NCBI GenBank assembly: GCA_032433595.1
Contig: JASWJB010000112.1
Coordinates: forward strand, 55,125-119,124
DNA from: Conoideocrella luteorostrata
Lineage: Eukaryota > Ascomycota > Sordariomycetes > Hypocreales > Clavicipitaceae
DNA: 64,000 nt
Reading direction: 5' to 3'
The position numbers were made by a program, and so were the translations under genes. Below the pieces are notes generated by a model, which had not been told where the DNA came from, made no database searches, and saw nothing but the letters and a program-made list of their open reading frames with translations. Positions 48,012 to 61,699 of this stretch are shown here, piece by piece (the first letter of the stretch is position 1; every line of letters begins with the position of its first letter).

Positions 48012-50027
48012 ATGGGTCTTCCGTAAGTTTCCCTCGATGCTCACCTCCCGCATTGGCCTCGCGTCGCAGGCATAAAATCGCGACTTTTTCTATCGTGCAT
48101 TTGTCCACGTCATGCCAAAACTCATTATCATCATTGTCATCCCTTAAGGGCTTTTGGGTCCTACTTTAAAATGCCATCTCTATTTACGCGACGTACAAGT
48201 CCACATAATTGTCCAAACGCGCTTGATACGTAAAGCTATCCAGAGTCGCAGCATTATACACTACCGTGACAATTATCATCAGCTCTTATCAACGTCCAAG
48301 TTTCAGAGTCCGACAGTGTTCCGAAACCAAAACTAACCCTATCGTCACCATAGACTATTCATCGAGCCAGTCGAATCTGATTTGCCCAACAAAACGTCCA
48401 GTAAGGCCGGATTAACATCTCCTTCGCGTGCCGACTCGCGACAACACAGTAGATCAGAAATTCGTGACCGTCGCAATGGGATTAGACGCGCAGGCAGCGT
48501 GCGCATCTATGGTCCAATGCAACGATCAACGCCACGAAACGCCCGCGAGCGATTCCTTCCCTGGGTCGAGTCACCACGAGAGCAGGACTCAGGTGGCACC
48601 ACACCAACAGACCAAGCAGAAGATGGTCGATCGGGCATGTTCCGCGAAGCGCTGCAGGAGATGATTGGTGCTGATGACAGCCGCCGGGAACCCATCGAAG
48701 AACGAATGATACTGTATAATTGGCACGATCGTCACTCGTCTCCTCCACCACCACGTCAAGCAGCAGAACCCGAAAACCTGTCCGAAGGACTTGATTCTGG
48801 ATGGTTGAGCATTGACGCACTTAGACGCGTAGATCTTGTAAGCTGACTCTACAAATATCACTTTATTTCATGCCGGTGGCAGACGGAAGACCAGCGCTAA
48901 TCATACATAAACAGCGACCACCTCCTGGTGTCCACCCTGGAGCACTCCGTGTCCCTCGTCATCCTGTGATGAGAACAGTCCCTTCAATATTCGGGAGAAC
49001 CAATAGTGGACCTGACGAGCCACCGTCGAGCAACTTGCCTCCGCGAGAAGCATCCAGAGACTCGCCAGCTGCTGCGCATGAGGACGTGTCAGTCAACCAA
49101 CCACCTTTAGTTCGCAGCCTCTCCGCTCGCCAAATGATGCCTGGTCGACGTGCTGCTCGAGGCGTAGATGGGCTTGGCGACAGGGATAGGAGCCTAAGCC
49201 CAGAAGTCTGGGATACGCTGCTCGCTACCTTGACGCCAGATCCTCAGCCGCCGAGCGCCGGCTCATCATTCGCCTCTGTAGCTGCATCTCACACGGCCGG
49301 GCCATCATCGGGCACGCCGACGACTGCTCCAGACATGACTGTATTGAACCAAGCCGAAACTTCGTACGAGTCTGGTTGCGATTGCTCGGATAATGAAAGG
49401 GACACTCCTGATTTCGACCACCCAGACCTTGAGCGGGTCCGACGACGACGCCTGGAGGCTAGAGACAGAGAGCTCAGAGCTCTGGCTAACCATCGCGTAC
49501 CTGACTACAACCTGGACGGCATGGCAGAGCCATATTTGACCAGCATGGGAAGCAGGACAAGAGAGCCATACACAATGATGCCATTGGGTGAAACACGGCC
49601 AAGATACTCAGGCGAAGGTCGTCCAGCCAGGCAAATCAACACGCCCAATGGATCACTGACTATTTACGAGTCAACCGTGAGGCTTGGTCAACCCAACAAC
49701 ACGTCCCATCAAACCACTTCCACAGATCACCTTCCTAATACCTCTAGGAGTTATGCTTTGTCTTCGTCGCTCTTAAACGCGAGCCAACGCAACTATCCCA
49801 GTCTTTTGCAAAATCAAGAGGCGCCTGCATCCTTGTCACGAGCGAATTCTTCGTCCGCAGAAGATGATTTGGCAGGCATGCAGCGCATTGTACGCCGCCT
49901 TGCCCGGAGAGAAGACATACCCGATGAATGGTGGGCTAACGCAGGCCTCAGTCGCATCCTGAGCCAGGGAGAAAATGCCTCACATCTTAGTGGTGGCACT
50001 CGCAGCCACGATGTTTTTGATTGCTGA
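48012..50027 (+). CDS. Uncharacterised Arg/Ser/Pro-rich conserved fungal protein
   Basis: I do not recognise a domain. The model has three exons, 48012-48022, 48354-48837 and 48915-50027, giving 535 residues. The first coding exon is only 11 nt (Met-Gly-Leu plus two bases of Pro) and is followed by a 331-nt intron with an ACTAAC branch site. The protein begins MGLPLFIEPVESD, a start that looks conserved and supports the tiny exon. The rest is hydrophilic and largely disordered by composition, with clusters of Arg, Ser and Pro, a patch REALQEMIGADDS and a more ordered C-terminal segment DDLAGMQRIVRRLARRED then PDEWWANAGL. No signal peptide or membrane segment. The second intron acceptor (48914) was chosen because it alone keeps the frame. 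Confidence 0.72.
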
Positions 50028-52337
50028 GCAATTCGCAAGCGTCTTTTTTCAAGGTTGCAGGCAAGTGAAGTTACAAAAGTGCTATTTTTGCAATATCGAA
50101 TTGGCTTAATGTGGCTATGGATGGAAAATGAGGTATGACTGTATCATAGATTTGCTTCGTAGGATATGGAGGTGCCTGTTCGAAGCCGAGTTTACGATTT
50201 GATGGTTGCGAATAACAGCTGCATGATAGCGGTCTGAAGAAAGAAGCGATGCATGAATTTTAATGGAAGGAACTTGAGTCAAATCGGTTACGAGACTAAA
50301 AACAATAAAAACATTAGAAAGGGAACATGCCGATTGTTAGTTATGGGATAGCGTCACGAGCTGCTATTCGACTAGCAAAATGATATTCGATGCTCCTACA
50401 GGCAAACCTATGACTAATAGCTACGGAATCAGGCTTCGAGTTAGCCTTTTAAGTGCTCCGTATTCTCTACAGTCCTCATGACGTAGAAAAACAAAAATAT
50501 AAGGAAAGTGGTGTGTGTTACTTGCGTCCGACTTTTTATTAGCATGTAGCAGGGGAGCTGGGCCGGGATTTTGCTGAGCAAGTCAAGTCAGCATGTACTC
50601 TTCCGTTTTTCATGCGCTTTTTTCCCTTGCCACGCTTTGCGGCTTCGGTTCGGTCAATGAACTGGAGTTGCGAAGCCGCAGAGACGTGTAGCCTTCTAGT
50701 GATCTAGGGTTCAAAATGGTCGCTGCTAAGTTGGACTTCCGCCGCGGAGGGATGGATATTGTCTGACTATCTCTTCTTCGTGCATTCGAGTCTCAGCGGT
50801 AATTTTGGGTAATTTAATTCTTAAGTTTCTTTATTACCATGCACAACGGCAATCTGTGCCGTCTGCATTCTGCTTCGTCAGCTAAGTCAGACAGATGGGG
50901 ACTTTGGATGTTAGTACAACTACTCCGCACCCCACCGCAGATCAGATGTCTCAATTGATCTAAGTAAAGTGTCAAGTGACAGCAAAACTCATTTACTGTT
51001 TGTCACAGTACGGAGGACAACTTGCGATATGCACCACTTGCACTGGAGACGCTTTAGAGCGCATCCCAAAAAGGAAAAGAAGAAAGAGGGCCCGCAAGCA
51101 TAGTATACGCAAGACATACAGTGGTGTAGTCGATGCAGAAAACGAAACTGAGTAGCTACTTATCAGCCGTGAATAATACAACAACCATGACACCGCGGCT
51201 CGCATTAATCCAATCTCACAAAACTCCTTCAGCCCTGTCATTCAGGGAGCATGGATTTGTGCGTAGTGTCTGGAGCCTGCCCTTTTTTTTTTTTTTTGGC
51301 CGCATCGACATTGGCTGAGGTTGCATGACAGTTGGCAGTGGCTGCCGAGGTGGGCACCTGGGTCAGGGCATGTCATTGGCGCTGGACATCGGGCTATCAG
51401 TTGCTTACCCCAGGCCATCTCAGGCTAACGTGCACCACTGTGACGACCAGCGCCCACTCACAGCTGCTGGAAACACCGCTGGACCAAGCAACAGCCAGGC
51501 ACAGGCACAGTAACCAGACCTGGCTCCGGACTCCAGACACCACGCCGCTTAAGCTTGAGCTGTTGCATACTAACCTCCATCTCCTCCCTCCTCCCTCCGT
51601 CCCATCTTGTCCTGACGCATCCCGCCGCCGATTGATCCCTCACACCAGAACGATCCCCGTTTCCTGTGGCCTTGGCCGTCTCTCATCCCGCCGTTTTCAT
51701 CAGTTTCACCACGTCCTGTGTGATTTTGCTCACAATCCTTTGCTTTAGTCGCCGTGGCCCAATGCCCCAGACCTCCATCCAGTAATAGCTGCCACGCATG
51801 CACCGTCTTCTGATTTCGCGGTAGAGTGCCGACTAAACCCAGGTTTCACTAATTTTGGTGCCAAACAGAACCAATTCAATCTCGCCATCCGTTCGAAGAT
51901 ATTGAATCGGCCTCTTATCCTGCGACATCCTCCTTTACCACCTCGTTCTGCTCAATCTCTCAGAGCCGGGGCTACATCTCGACCGACGAAGACGAAGCTT
52001 GTATTCGCCGACTTGCGAGCATACCTGAGCTCCTCCCTTCCAAATTAAAACAGCATTCGTCAAATACCTCCTCCTGCTCGTGGCTCGCCGCTGGACTGCG
52101 AGGTTACATCCGTTTTATAACGCTGCAAAGGCTATTAAATATCTGAATCAGCCATTCTTGTTGACTCATGGGCTTGGGATGCAACAATCATTTTGTTACA
52201 ATCTTGCTACTACCGCCACCCTCAGACGTCGACTTCCCCAGGACTCGCCAGCAACAAACATACCAACGGGCGCAGAGACGCAATAGATATCCGCCGGCGG
52301 CACACACTGAGGGGTGACTTCACCACCACTCAGAGTT
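50028..52337. other. Intergenic region and long 5' leader of the sepH gene
   Basis: About 2.3 kb. No supported gene; plus-strand frame 51332-51748 and minus-strand frames there have no domain. A T-run of about 17 lies near 51280-51298. The 51540-52100 part is C/T-rich and promoter-like, which suggests the sepH transcript starts there and has a long leader. Confidence 0.5.
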
Positions 52338-55300
52338 ATGCCGCCCGAGCGGCAGTATCACATCAACAATGGCCGGACAGGCGGGCCTGTAGCCGCGGGG
52401 GCTTCACGGGAGCGAGCTGTCATGCCTGGCACACCGTCTCGCAAGGAGAAACTGCGAGAAACATCGGCAGTGCAAGATCCTGGATTGAAAGACTACGTGC
52501 GTTGGTCCCTTGCCGTCGTTGCTCCGCTGCAAATGCGTTGATCGGTGTCTCGAGGGCGACGATTCTCAAATTGCAACACTATATATAGCAAGATCAGAGA
52601 CTGACAGTGGTATAGCGACTGGGAACCTGCATCGGTAAAGGAGCATTTGGATCTGTTTATAAGGCGTTTAACTGGAGTACCGGCGAAGCAGTTGCCGTCA
52701 AACAGATCAAGCTCGTGAACCTGCCTAAGAGCGAGTTGCGCATGATTGAGGTGCGTGGGTGACAACTTAATGATGCGGCAATAGCTACGGTACGGAATAC
52801 TGACATAGGACGTAATATTTAGAGTGAAATTGACCTTCTCAAGAATCTTTTGGTAAGCACGAGTTGGCAAACCCTTCAGCATGCCAAGATATCTTGACTA
52901 ACTGACCAACAAAGCACGACAATATTGTGAAGTACATTGGTTTCGTCAAATCAGCCGATTGTCTTAACATTATATTAGAGTAGGCTGCGAAATCAACTTC
53001 TACTTGTCGTGCAACGTTAACATGATTTAGGTACTGCGAAAACGGCTCATTACACTCAATATTAAAAACTTATGGCAAATTCCCCGAGAACCTTGTCGGC
53101 GTCTACATGACACAGGTGCTCCAAGGTCTTCAGTATCTCCACGATCAGGGTGTTATCCATCGTGACATTAAAGGGGCCAATATCCTTACTACCAAGGATG
53201 GTACCGTGAAGCTGGCAGACTTTGGAGTTTCCACCAGCACGCTTGCAAGCGGTCAAGACAAAGAAGCTCAAGTTGTCGGCACTCCCTATTGGATGGCCCC
53301 AGAGATTATCCAGTTGTCTGGTGCTAGCTCTGCCTCTGATATATGGAGTGTCGGGTGTACAGTTATCGAACTGTTGCAAGGAAGACCACCGTATCATAAT
53401 TTGGCGGCAATGCCAGCTCTCTTCGCTATTGTCAACGATGACCACCCCCCTCTGCCCGAGGGCATATCACCAGTTTGTGTCCCACCAGGCTCCACACCCG
53501 TACCCGACCACAATAAGCTGACCGAGTAACAGGCCGCAAGAGACTTCCTTATGCAATGTTTTCAAAAGGATCCAAACTTGCGAGTGTCAGCTCGGAAACT
53601 ACTTAGGCATGCTTGGATTGTCGGGTGCCGCCGAGCAGAAGCACCAGTTTCCAAAGCCCCCGACAACTTTAACCAGGCTGTGGAAGAAGTCAAACAGTGG
53701 AACAAGGCGTTGAATTCTTCTGAGCCCGCCCTCCGATCTTCTACTGGCTCAGACCTTACAGGAACCTCGTCTCGATTCGTTGGCGGTACACCGGCCAAAG
53801 GACCGTTCGGCTTAGCGAAACCAAGGCTTGGCGTTGAGGCTTTCAAGACGGTGGAGCTCCCTGGTGAGTCAACCAACAATGGCGGGGGAGTTATGGCTCC
53901 CCGTCTCTAATGATCTACTGATGTCTCGTATGTAGCCTTAGTTACTGACATTTTTTTTAGATAGCGACAATTGGGATGACGACTTCGTGACTGCCATCTC
54001 ACCCAGTGCACTTCACCTGCCTCATCTAAAGCCTCAGGACAATTTTGGAGGACTTCTATCAAGTGACAAGCTAAAGGCATTCGCATCCACCAATGACCTT
54101 AGGATAGATACGGACAACTACGACGACGATTTCGAAGGAGAGCTATTGACGATCAAAGGACCAACCCATCAACGAGATGAAACTCAGGAACAAACCCTCC
54201 GACCTGTTCCCAAAAAAGCCGCGACGAGCACAGATGTTAAGTCTCATCAACGCACAAGATCGAATGCCGGGAAGAACAGTATGACAATGTTGGATCATTC
54301 TGGGCCCAAGTCCCCGTCAAAGAGCCATTTGGGAAATAAATTCGAGTTGCCATCTCGTCCGGATGTAGTATTTCGAGAGCAAAGCGTCGAGGATTTTTCA
54401 GACTTGTTTGTTGACAACGACAATGCCTTTAACCACCGGGTCAACCAGGCTGTCCGAAGGGTAAGAATTCACGCCACTACTATGGGCTACTCACTTTTGA
54501 AGCTGATCAGGTTCAGGGTTCTCGCGTGACCGACGCGCCACAGCTATTTCATCCATCCGACTTAACCAGCCTTCCTCGGTCCATGCAGGCCCCAGATGGA
54601 AGCGTCAGGAAGCGACCACCATCCCGACCCTCTGTCCTTCCTGATCGTCCTATGCGTCGTGCTCGTTCATCCATAGAGATCCAGAAATTTGCCGAGGACG
54701 ATAACGAAGACTTCTCGGATGTGTTTGGCACCAGTGATTCTTTAGCCGAGAAGGAAGAGAGCGAGCGTGGTGGCTCTGAGGATGGTGGCTTGATGCTCTT
54801 ATCAAAAATGTCGAGCAACTCTTGGCTTGGAGATGATGAAGAAGAATACGATCCATTTGCCTCTATGGACCCTGGCTGGGATGAAATGGATCTTGAGGCG
54901 AATATAGCCAGAGACAGACATGCTCGTCTTGCTGAAAAGGTTGAAGATCTCGTCAGCTCGTTAAAAACTACCGAAGGAGATGATATTTTATCCGAACTAT
55001 CAGAAGAATTGGTAAGTCCCCGGGATGGATAATCTATCTGTTTCTAGGGATGTCTCCGGCTAACTCTACCTACAGCTTGGACTGTTATGGGAAAACAAGG
55101 AAGTCAAGAATCTCATTATCAGTGCTCACGGCTTGTTGCCGATCCTTGAGATTTTGGAGCCCTGCACAGTCAAGAGCAGGCAGTACATGATACTGCAGCT
55201 GCTAAAGGTGGTTAATGCAGTAAGTCGACTTTAGCCATAATGGTCTATGCTGCACAATGGCTCACGTTTGCAGATTATCCTTGATGACGTCGAAATTCAA

Positions 55301-57325
55301 GAAAACCTGTGCTTTGTCGGCGGCATACCCATCATCACCAAATTCGCCGCTCGCCAATACTCGGACGAAATCAGAATCGAAGCAGCTGCGTTTGTACGAC
55401 AAATGTACCAAACATCTACGCTGACTCTCCAAATGTTTGTATCCGCAGGCGGTTTGAACGTCTTGGTCGAGTTTTTGGACGAAGACTATGATAGTGCCCG
55501 CGATCTAGTATTAATCGGAGTGAACGGCATATGGAACGTGTTCGAGCTGCAAGGACCAACCCCGAAAAACGACTTTTGCAGAATTTTCTCCAGAAGCAAG
55601 ATTCTATACCCGTTAGCCTTGGTGCTGCATCGTGTTTTAGACGAAGAAGGTGAGGATGAATTAGGCGAGCTCATAGAAGGGCGCATCGTCAACATTTTTT
55701 ACCTCTTCAGCCAAGCAGAAAACTACGTCAAGGAAGTAGTGGCGGATCGGCAGGTTTTGAAGAGCGTGCTAAAAGACTTGCGGCGCATGACTCCCATTCA
55801 CCAAGTCACAATGCTCAAATTCATCAAGAATCTCTCCATGCTCTCGACAACGATCGAGTCGCTCCATTCGGCCGACGCCATTGAATTCTTGATTGATTTA
55901 CTCAGTTACAGCATGAAGAGGGCACACAAACAGTTCCGCGAGATTTGCAACCAAGTACTCAATACGTTATTCAATCTTTGCCGGCTCAGCAAGGAGCGTC
56001 AAGAAGATGCTGCCGTGGGCGGTATTATCCCGCTACTGCTGAGAATCATGCAGACAGACCGTCCGCCCAAGGAGTTTGCCCTCCCCATACTGTGTGACAT
56101 GGCCCATTCAGGATCCAAAGGACGGCGATACCTATGGCAGAACAAAGGTCTCGACTTTTATGTATCACTATTACCAGATCAGTATTGGCAGGTCACAGCC
56201 CTAGACGCAATCTTGGTTTGGTTCCAGGAAGAGACCGCCAACGTCGAACACCAGCTGACAGACGGCAACTTCACACGAGCCATCGTGAGCTGTTTCAGCA
56301 CCAACCGGCTCAATGCTTTCGACTCAAATCTTCTGGAGCCACTTCTCAAATTGCTCCGTCTCAGCCCCTCCATAGCGGCTTCACTTGCTAAACCCGAAAT
56401 GTTTGCGGGCATGTCCCAGCGACTGGGCCATAAGAAACCTGTTGTCCGGTTGAATCTACTGAGGCTCGTTCGCATCATCATGGACGCCTGCGAACCCGGT
56501 CTCGGGGGCGGCGACGGCTCTCGAACCCTCAACAGCAGGCAGGTCCGATCACTCATGGATTCGATCCAAACCCTGGCTGAGACGGATTCTGCCGTCCTGG
56601 TCCGCAACTTGGCTGCCGAGCTCGTCAAATCTCACATTGACAGCAGTTCGGGCATGATGCTCCTACGCCATGACAGTAACCTCTCGTCTGCCTCATCCCA
56701 AGTCAGTTCCGCATCGTCTTCAAGAAGAGGCAACCGTCGCAACACCAGCTACACACCACCAAACCTCCAATCGTCTGTGTCCATGCCCCAAACGCCCACG
56801 CACCGCAGCCGAGCCAGCCTTGCCGGCAACAATGGTGCTTTTATCGAGGTTGCTGCCTCCCCCAGGCGCACCGCAGCCGCGTCAGCACTGGAGCGCGATG
56901 CCGTCTACTACCGCCCTCGCAGCAGGGATAGCACAACGGGAGCTGTTCCAACACATCTCCCCCGTCGAGTCAGCGGCGACTCAACCTCCTCTATAAGCAG
57001 CACATCTACAGCCGCTGGGTCATCTGGCCCCCCTCTCCCGATTAAGAGTCGTCTCCCGCGCACTTCCTTCGCAACGGCAACAGGTCGTTCTTCTGGATCG
57101 CCATTTTCATTTCTCAGAGGGGACCCTGCCCCGCCCATGGTCGTCCGCAGTGACAGTAGCGCTAGTAATAAGGAGAATAGCGGGAGTGCGAGCGGTGCTC
57201 ATGCTGGCAGTGGTCTAATCAGCATGACTAGACAGGGCTCGTCACGGGAACGAATGGCTGTCACAAATGCTACGGGGTCGAAGAGGCGGCCCAGAGCGCC
57301 GAGTGAGCTGAAGTGGTCGTCATGA
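52338..57325 (+). CDS. sepH: SepH/Cdc7-type protein kinase of the septation initiation network
   Basis: Serine/threonine kinase of the STE11-like class that acts in the SIN at spindle pole bodies to trigger septum formation. Ten exons: 52338-52496, 52616-52750, 52823-52852, 52915-52979, 53031-53472, 53533-53863, 53961-54460, 54511-55011, 55076-55219, 55274-57325; 1452 residues, close to A. nidulans SepH. The kinase domain starts at residue 54: [10 protein letters not shown] (60-69), Lys82 in [15 protein letters not shown] with Asp175, DFG at 193-195, GTPYWMAPE at 213-221. The intron at 52980 has a GTAGGC donor, needed to join LEYCENGSL. After an acidic linker, exons 9-10 hold helical repeat-like sequence ([40 protein letters not shown]) resembling ARM repeats, as in SepH. 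The last 250 residues are Ser/Thr/Arg-rich and disordered by composition. Confidence 0.95.
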
Positions 57326-58596
57326 CGATGATGAAATGACGACTGGTCTGTAACATTACGAATGTGAAAAGCAGAATGGGGTTGGGCATGAGAGAAGACA
57401 TGAATGATGGCCAGGCGCGCGGAAGAAACAGCGGTAGACACCTTATGTGTATATGATAGTGATGATGGGTAAAATGAGGACAGGGCACATTGTATATATA
57501 TATACATACACAGGTCACATGGTTGGTGTTGTTTACTTTGCATGCTCCTCTGGCTTTCCAGAGGCGGGCAATACCTTTTTTCCATCGTTTTTTTTTTTTT
57601 TTCTCTGGGATGCATTGGTGGGCTGCGCTGGCGATTCGGGACTGGGGCTGGTAAATGCATAGGCACGCCAAGCCCGTAGCATTCGGTTAGGGAAATTCGA
57701 ACATCATCAAAACAGTGTTGTGAAACAGGGTCACATCACACAGTCTTGCTAGTTACTGACGCCCAATATTTGTGGCCAACAATTGATATTTTTTATTGTG
57801 GCTAGTATACTGCTAATATAACTATCACGACGCACACCCTCTATTAATTTAACGTCACAGCCCGTCCGGCTCCTGGCCGTGCCTTGGCAATCGGCAGTCT
57901 TTACCTTTCCCAAATTGCCACAAGCAGGGCATTGTTGTGACAATAAAATGATACGTAAATGAGGATGGACAATGAATGTAATAAAAAAGGGTCTTGTCTT
58001 GCTGACGCTGAACCGCACAACTACCATCCGAACTCGCCAGTCCAGGTCTATTCTCTCAGAGAAGCAATATCCACAAAGTTGCCAAATTCTGGATCCAGAT
58101 CTGTTAAAATGCAGTATAGCGTAGGTGCAGCGACGCATACAAGCCCATATTCCCCAATCGCCTTATTATGTATTTTCTTGGTCTTTGGTGTCGTGGTATA
58201 ATCAATTTCCATCTCCCTTTCTTTATAAAAAAGGCCGAATAATACTGAGGGGCACGCCCCTGCTATGTCGTGACGGTAATCAAGACGCTTTCAATGACTG
58301 ACTACGAATTGAATGAAGTAAACAGGTTCCCTGACGGTTTGTGGAGGATATGTGTCAACGCAGTCCTTCCAGCTACACATCACTGGGCCGTTCAGATGGC
58401 AAGAACAGAAGATAAAAACGTATGAAGTCATTTGACCAGAGTCAAAGTCGCAGAATAAAACAAATCCGCAAATCCGAGAGCGATCGTTATCAGAGTTCCG
58501 GGCGCGTAAAGTCGTAAGAATAACAAAGTGGAGATAAGAAAGGGATAGAAAAAGTTGGTTGAAAAAGGCGTATTGCTTTCAGTTATGCTCTCAACC
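57326..58596. other. Convergent 3' intergenic region
   Basis: Lies between the stop codons of sepH and the glutamine-rich gene. It contains a TA dinucleotide run (about 57493-57503) and a T-run near 57587-57602. The open frames here show no domain. Confidence 0.5.
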
Positions 58597-60327
58597 TCAA
58601 GCCACAGGAGTGGCCTTTCGCTTCTCAACGCTGGTCAAAACAAGTCTTGGGGCCTTGCGCTGAATGCCAGCTGCATCCTGAGCGTTAGTAGCTCGCAGAG
58701 CACTCTTCTTGAATACATTTGCAAAGGAGCTGTTTTCAACTTCGCCAATGGGCATGGCACTGTTGCTACCAATACTGTCGACGCTTCCACGAGTCTTCTG
58801 GCGCGAACTGGGTCGGTCAGAGCCAATAGCACCCCAACTGCCACTAGCGGAGGTTCGTGAGCTGCTGCACTCTTCCTCTCCGACCAAACTACCTGAGCCA
58901 CTTCGTCCAGAGTCAGAGTCGTTGTCGGTGATGGGTGAACAAGATTCCTCCGCAGTTTCGGACACGGGGCTCATGCTGCCAGCAGAGCTGCTAGTACCTT
59001 TCCGGCGTTCCAAACCGGCTCGAACAAGGTTGTGAACTGCAGATCGACGGGTGCGAGCAGCAAAGTTCTTGCTGCCCTCGTACTTGGCAGTGGGCTTTGA
59101 CTTAAGCTCATCCAACGAAGGAGGTCCACGGGGTTGCCGTACAGGGTGTTCACCAGCACGGGCCTGACCGGGACCATAACCCCCAGTCAGCGGTGTGGGT
59201 GGGAAAGACGCTGTCTTGGGGCCTGCAGACTTGGGGGCATCACCAACCGCGCTCACAGCAGCCAGGGCACTGTTCACAGGCGCCAGCGACGAGGCCTTCT
59301 TGTGGCCACGGCGGAAAGCATTAGCAGATGGAGGAGGCAGGGGTGTCACTTCCGATGGCGATTCATAACGCTTGGGAGGGGAGTTGGAGCGGAATGGGGA
59401 TTGGTAGCTCTCCGGGGGCGGAGAGACCTGAACTCGCGGGGTTCCCTGTTGGCCCTGTGGGTATGACTGATGAACCTGCTGCTGTTGATGATGGAACCCA
59501 TTGTTGACCGTGGGTGACAGAGGCTGCTCAGCATACGGAGAGCTAACCTGAGCCGCGTTGGCAGACGAAGTGTCGACGTAGTACTGCCCAGTGACACAAC
59601 TAAAGTAGATCTGCTGGCCTTGTGTCATGGCTGCCTGAGCTCCGAGCTGCTGCTGCATGTTTCGGAGCTGTTGTTGCTGTTCATAGAGAGCCAGCTGTTG
59701 CTGAGTGAGCTGAGTGTTGTTGATATTGAGCTGTTGGAACTGCTGAGCGGCAGCCTGGACATTCCTAAGTTGCTGCTGAAGCCTCTGCTGTTGCTGGGCG
59801 AGATACACGTTTGTAGCGACAAGCTGAGCATAGAGATTGGGGTCCATTTGGTCGTGCGATTGTTCATCCATGGCAAGTTCAGGTGGCGCGAGAACCTGGT
59901 CCACAGTGTACTGTGCGCCTCCAATCATGTTTTGATACGAACTCTGCTGGACGCCATACTGAGGAAAGGCGGTCTTAGGAGCATTGCTGTACGCTTGTTC
60001 CTGTCCGTAGCCGTGAAGGTTGGTTGCCATGCTGCGTCTCGCGTAATGCTGAGATGTGGCGTTGGAGATGGGAGACGTAGGACCAAAAGTGGCAGCGGTA
60101 GCAGACTTGGGGGCTGTCCGCAAACCGGCAAGAAGGTGAGACCGACTAGTTCGAGGCGTGGGGGCACCACTATCCTGATTAGTGTTGCCCTGTTTGATGG
60201 CGTCGAAGGATAAGGGCTTGATGTTTTGGCTACCGCGACGGGAGGCAAGGCCCCCAGACGGCATGGGAAGCCCATGAGCTGAATTGAAAGAGTTTGAAGA
60301 CATTTGAGCGAGACCGCCTGTGTCCAT
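58597..60327 (-). CDS. Uncharacterised glutamine-rich protein
   Basis: Single-exon gene of 576 residues; I do not recognise a catalytic domain. The N-terminus carries SRRGSQNIKPLSFDAIKQG. Residues about 165-235 are a glutamine-rich coiled-coil-like tract (QQQQRLQQQLRNVQAAAQQ and QQQQLRNMQQQLGAQAA). Proline-rich and Ser-rich segments follow, with several SP/TP sites that could be phosphorylated. A basic patch, SKNFAARTRRSAVHNLVRAG, near residue 425-445 is the most protein-like segment and looks conserved. The C-terminus is Ser/Gly/Glu-rich, then NSSFANVFKKSALRA. The composition suggests an RNA- or transcription-related scaffold, but that is a guess. The ATG at 60327 is the first in frame; a long C/T-rich upstream region suggests a long 5' leader. 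Confidence 0.72.
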   Translation of the reverse strand: MDTGGLAQMSSNSFNSAHGLPMPSGGLASRRGSQNIKPLSFDAIKQGNTNQDSGAPTPRTSRSHLLAGLRTAPKSATAATFGPTSPISNATSQHYARRSMATNLHGYGQEQAYSNAPKTAFPQYGVQQSSYQNMIGGAQYTVDQVLAPPELAMDEQSHDQMDPNLYAQLVATNVYLAQQQQRLQQQLRNVQAAAQQFQQLNINNTQLTQQQLALYEQQQQLRNMQQQLGAQAAMTQGQQIYFSCVTGQYYVDTSSANAAQVSSPYAEQPLSPTVNNGFHHQQQQVHQSYPQGQQGTPRVQVSPPPESYQSPFRSNSPPKRYESPSEVTPLPPPSANAFRRGHKKASSLAPVNSALAAVSAVGDAPKSAGPKTASFPPTPLTGGYGPGQARAGEHPVRQPRGPPSLDELKSKPTAKYEGSKNFAARTRRSAVHNLVRAGLERRKGTSSSAGSMSPVSETAEESCSPITDNDSDSGRSGSGSLVGEEECSSSRTSASGSWGAIGSDRPSSRQKTRGSVDSIGSNSAMPIGEVENSSFANVFKKSALRATNAQDAAGIQRKAPRLVLTSVEKRKATPVA

Positions 60328-61699
60328 TGCTCAGATTGATGCAAGTAATGAAATTGCGCGTGTGGATAGCTTTCGTCGACAGGAGGTAGATGAGTGCTGA
60401 GCGGATCGAGCACGTTAACGTAGACGATCGAGAAGAGGGTCGTTTCAACGCAGTGAATCGATCAAGACGCCAAAATTAGAAAAGATAGAATACGAGTCCG
60501 AACTGCCGAATTTGACACAGCGGCTCTGGTCGTCGTACGAATTCGAATATCGACAAATACCAATAAAGGTGACAAGCTCAGAGATAACCAAGAGTCGTCC
60601 ACTGCAAATGCCGTAAAGACAACAACAAGAAGAGAAAAAGGCGTGAATAAAATCCAAGAAGAGGGAGTAAATGTCAAAGACAAGGCAAAGGACGAATCTC
60701 GCTTAGAGTTTAGCTTTGCTTTCTGCTGCCCAAGAGCGACAACAAAGGTTGAGAAGACGGATTAAAAAAAAAAGTAGAAAGTCTATGAATTTGCACTTCA
60801 AGCGAAACCAAGGCGTGATAGGAGGAAGGAGAGAAAGAACCCGAAAGGCGGTGTTCACGCTTCGTTCCTACTCAATAAATCCCGAACAAAGTATACAGTA
60901 GCCTTTCGCGTCGAAGGAACCACAGAAATATGGGGTTGACAATCTGTTGCCGATGAAGGTTTTGAGCCCGGCCCAAGTCCAAAGAGCAGTGCGTTGTAAG
61001 GTGCTTTGATGCTTGAAAAATATTGTTGCAATGCTTTGTTCGGATTGTATGTGTTATGAACGTCGATCTAGACACAAATTCGCAGAAGCTGAGTGTTGTG
61101 TAGACACGACGAAAGAGAGGGCGAAACTTTGCTAGAAAAAATTACAATAGCTGCTGCAAATGCTGAGACGATAACGACGAAGGATGCAGAGACGCTGCGA
61201 CGCTGTGAGGTAAAGGACCCAGGGGTGCGTATTTCTCCCAAGTGGAACGCGGGAGATGCGTAGGCACTTGATGGGTGCCAAGGGGCAAGGAGCGGCCGAA
61301 AATAAAAGTACAGGAAATTAACGGCGAAGGGCCAACCAACAATAGATATTGTGCGTGTGAGAGTCCAGTAGTGATATCGAAATATCGTGGTTGTTGCCTT
61401 CCCAAAGATTAACTGATCTGTGCACCAAAGGAAACTCCCCGACGTTCAATTGACAGCTTCTGTTTCAATGTTTGAGGTTCTGCTCCTTCTTTCTATTTGG
61501 CTGAATTGTGTCTTGTTTTCCTTTTTTTTTTCGATTCTAGAGCCTTTTGTAATTGAGTTCCGGTACCGGGTCAGATGGCCGAGGTCGGTTGATGCGAAAG
61601 TGGCGATGCACAGAAATCGCGGCGTGCGTGAGCGGGACCCAGGAGGCGACAGAAAAAACCAACGACGGCGAACAACTCGAGCAACGGGGTTTACAATAC

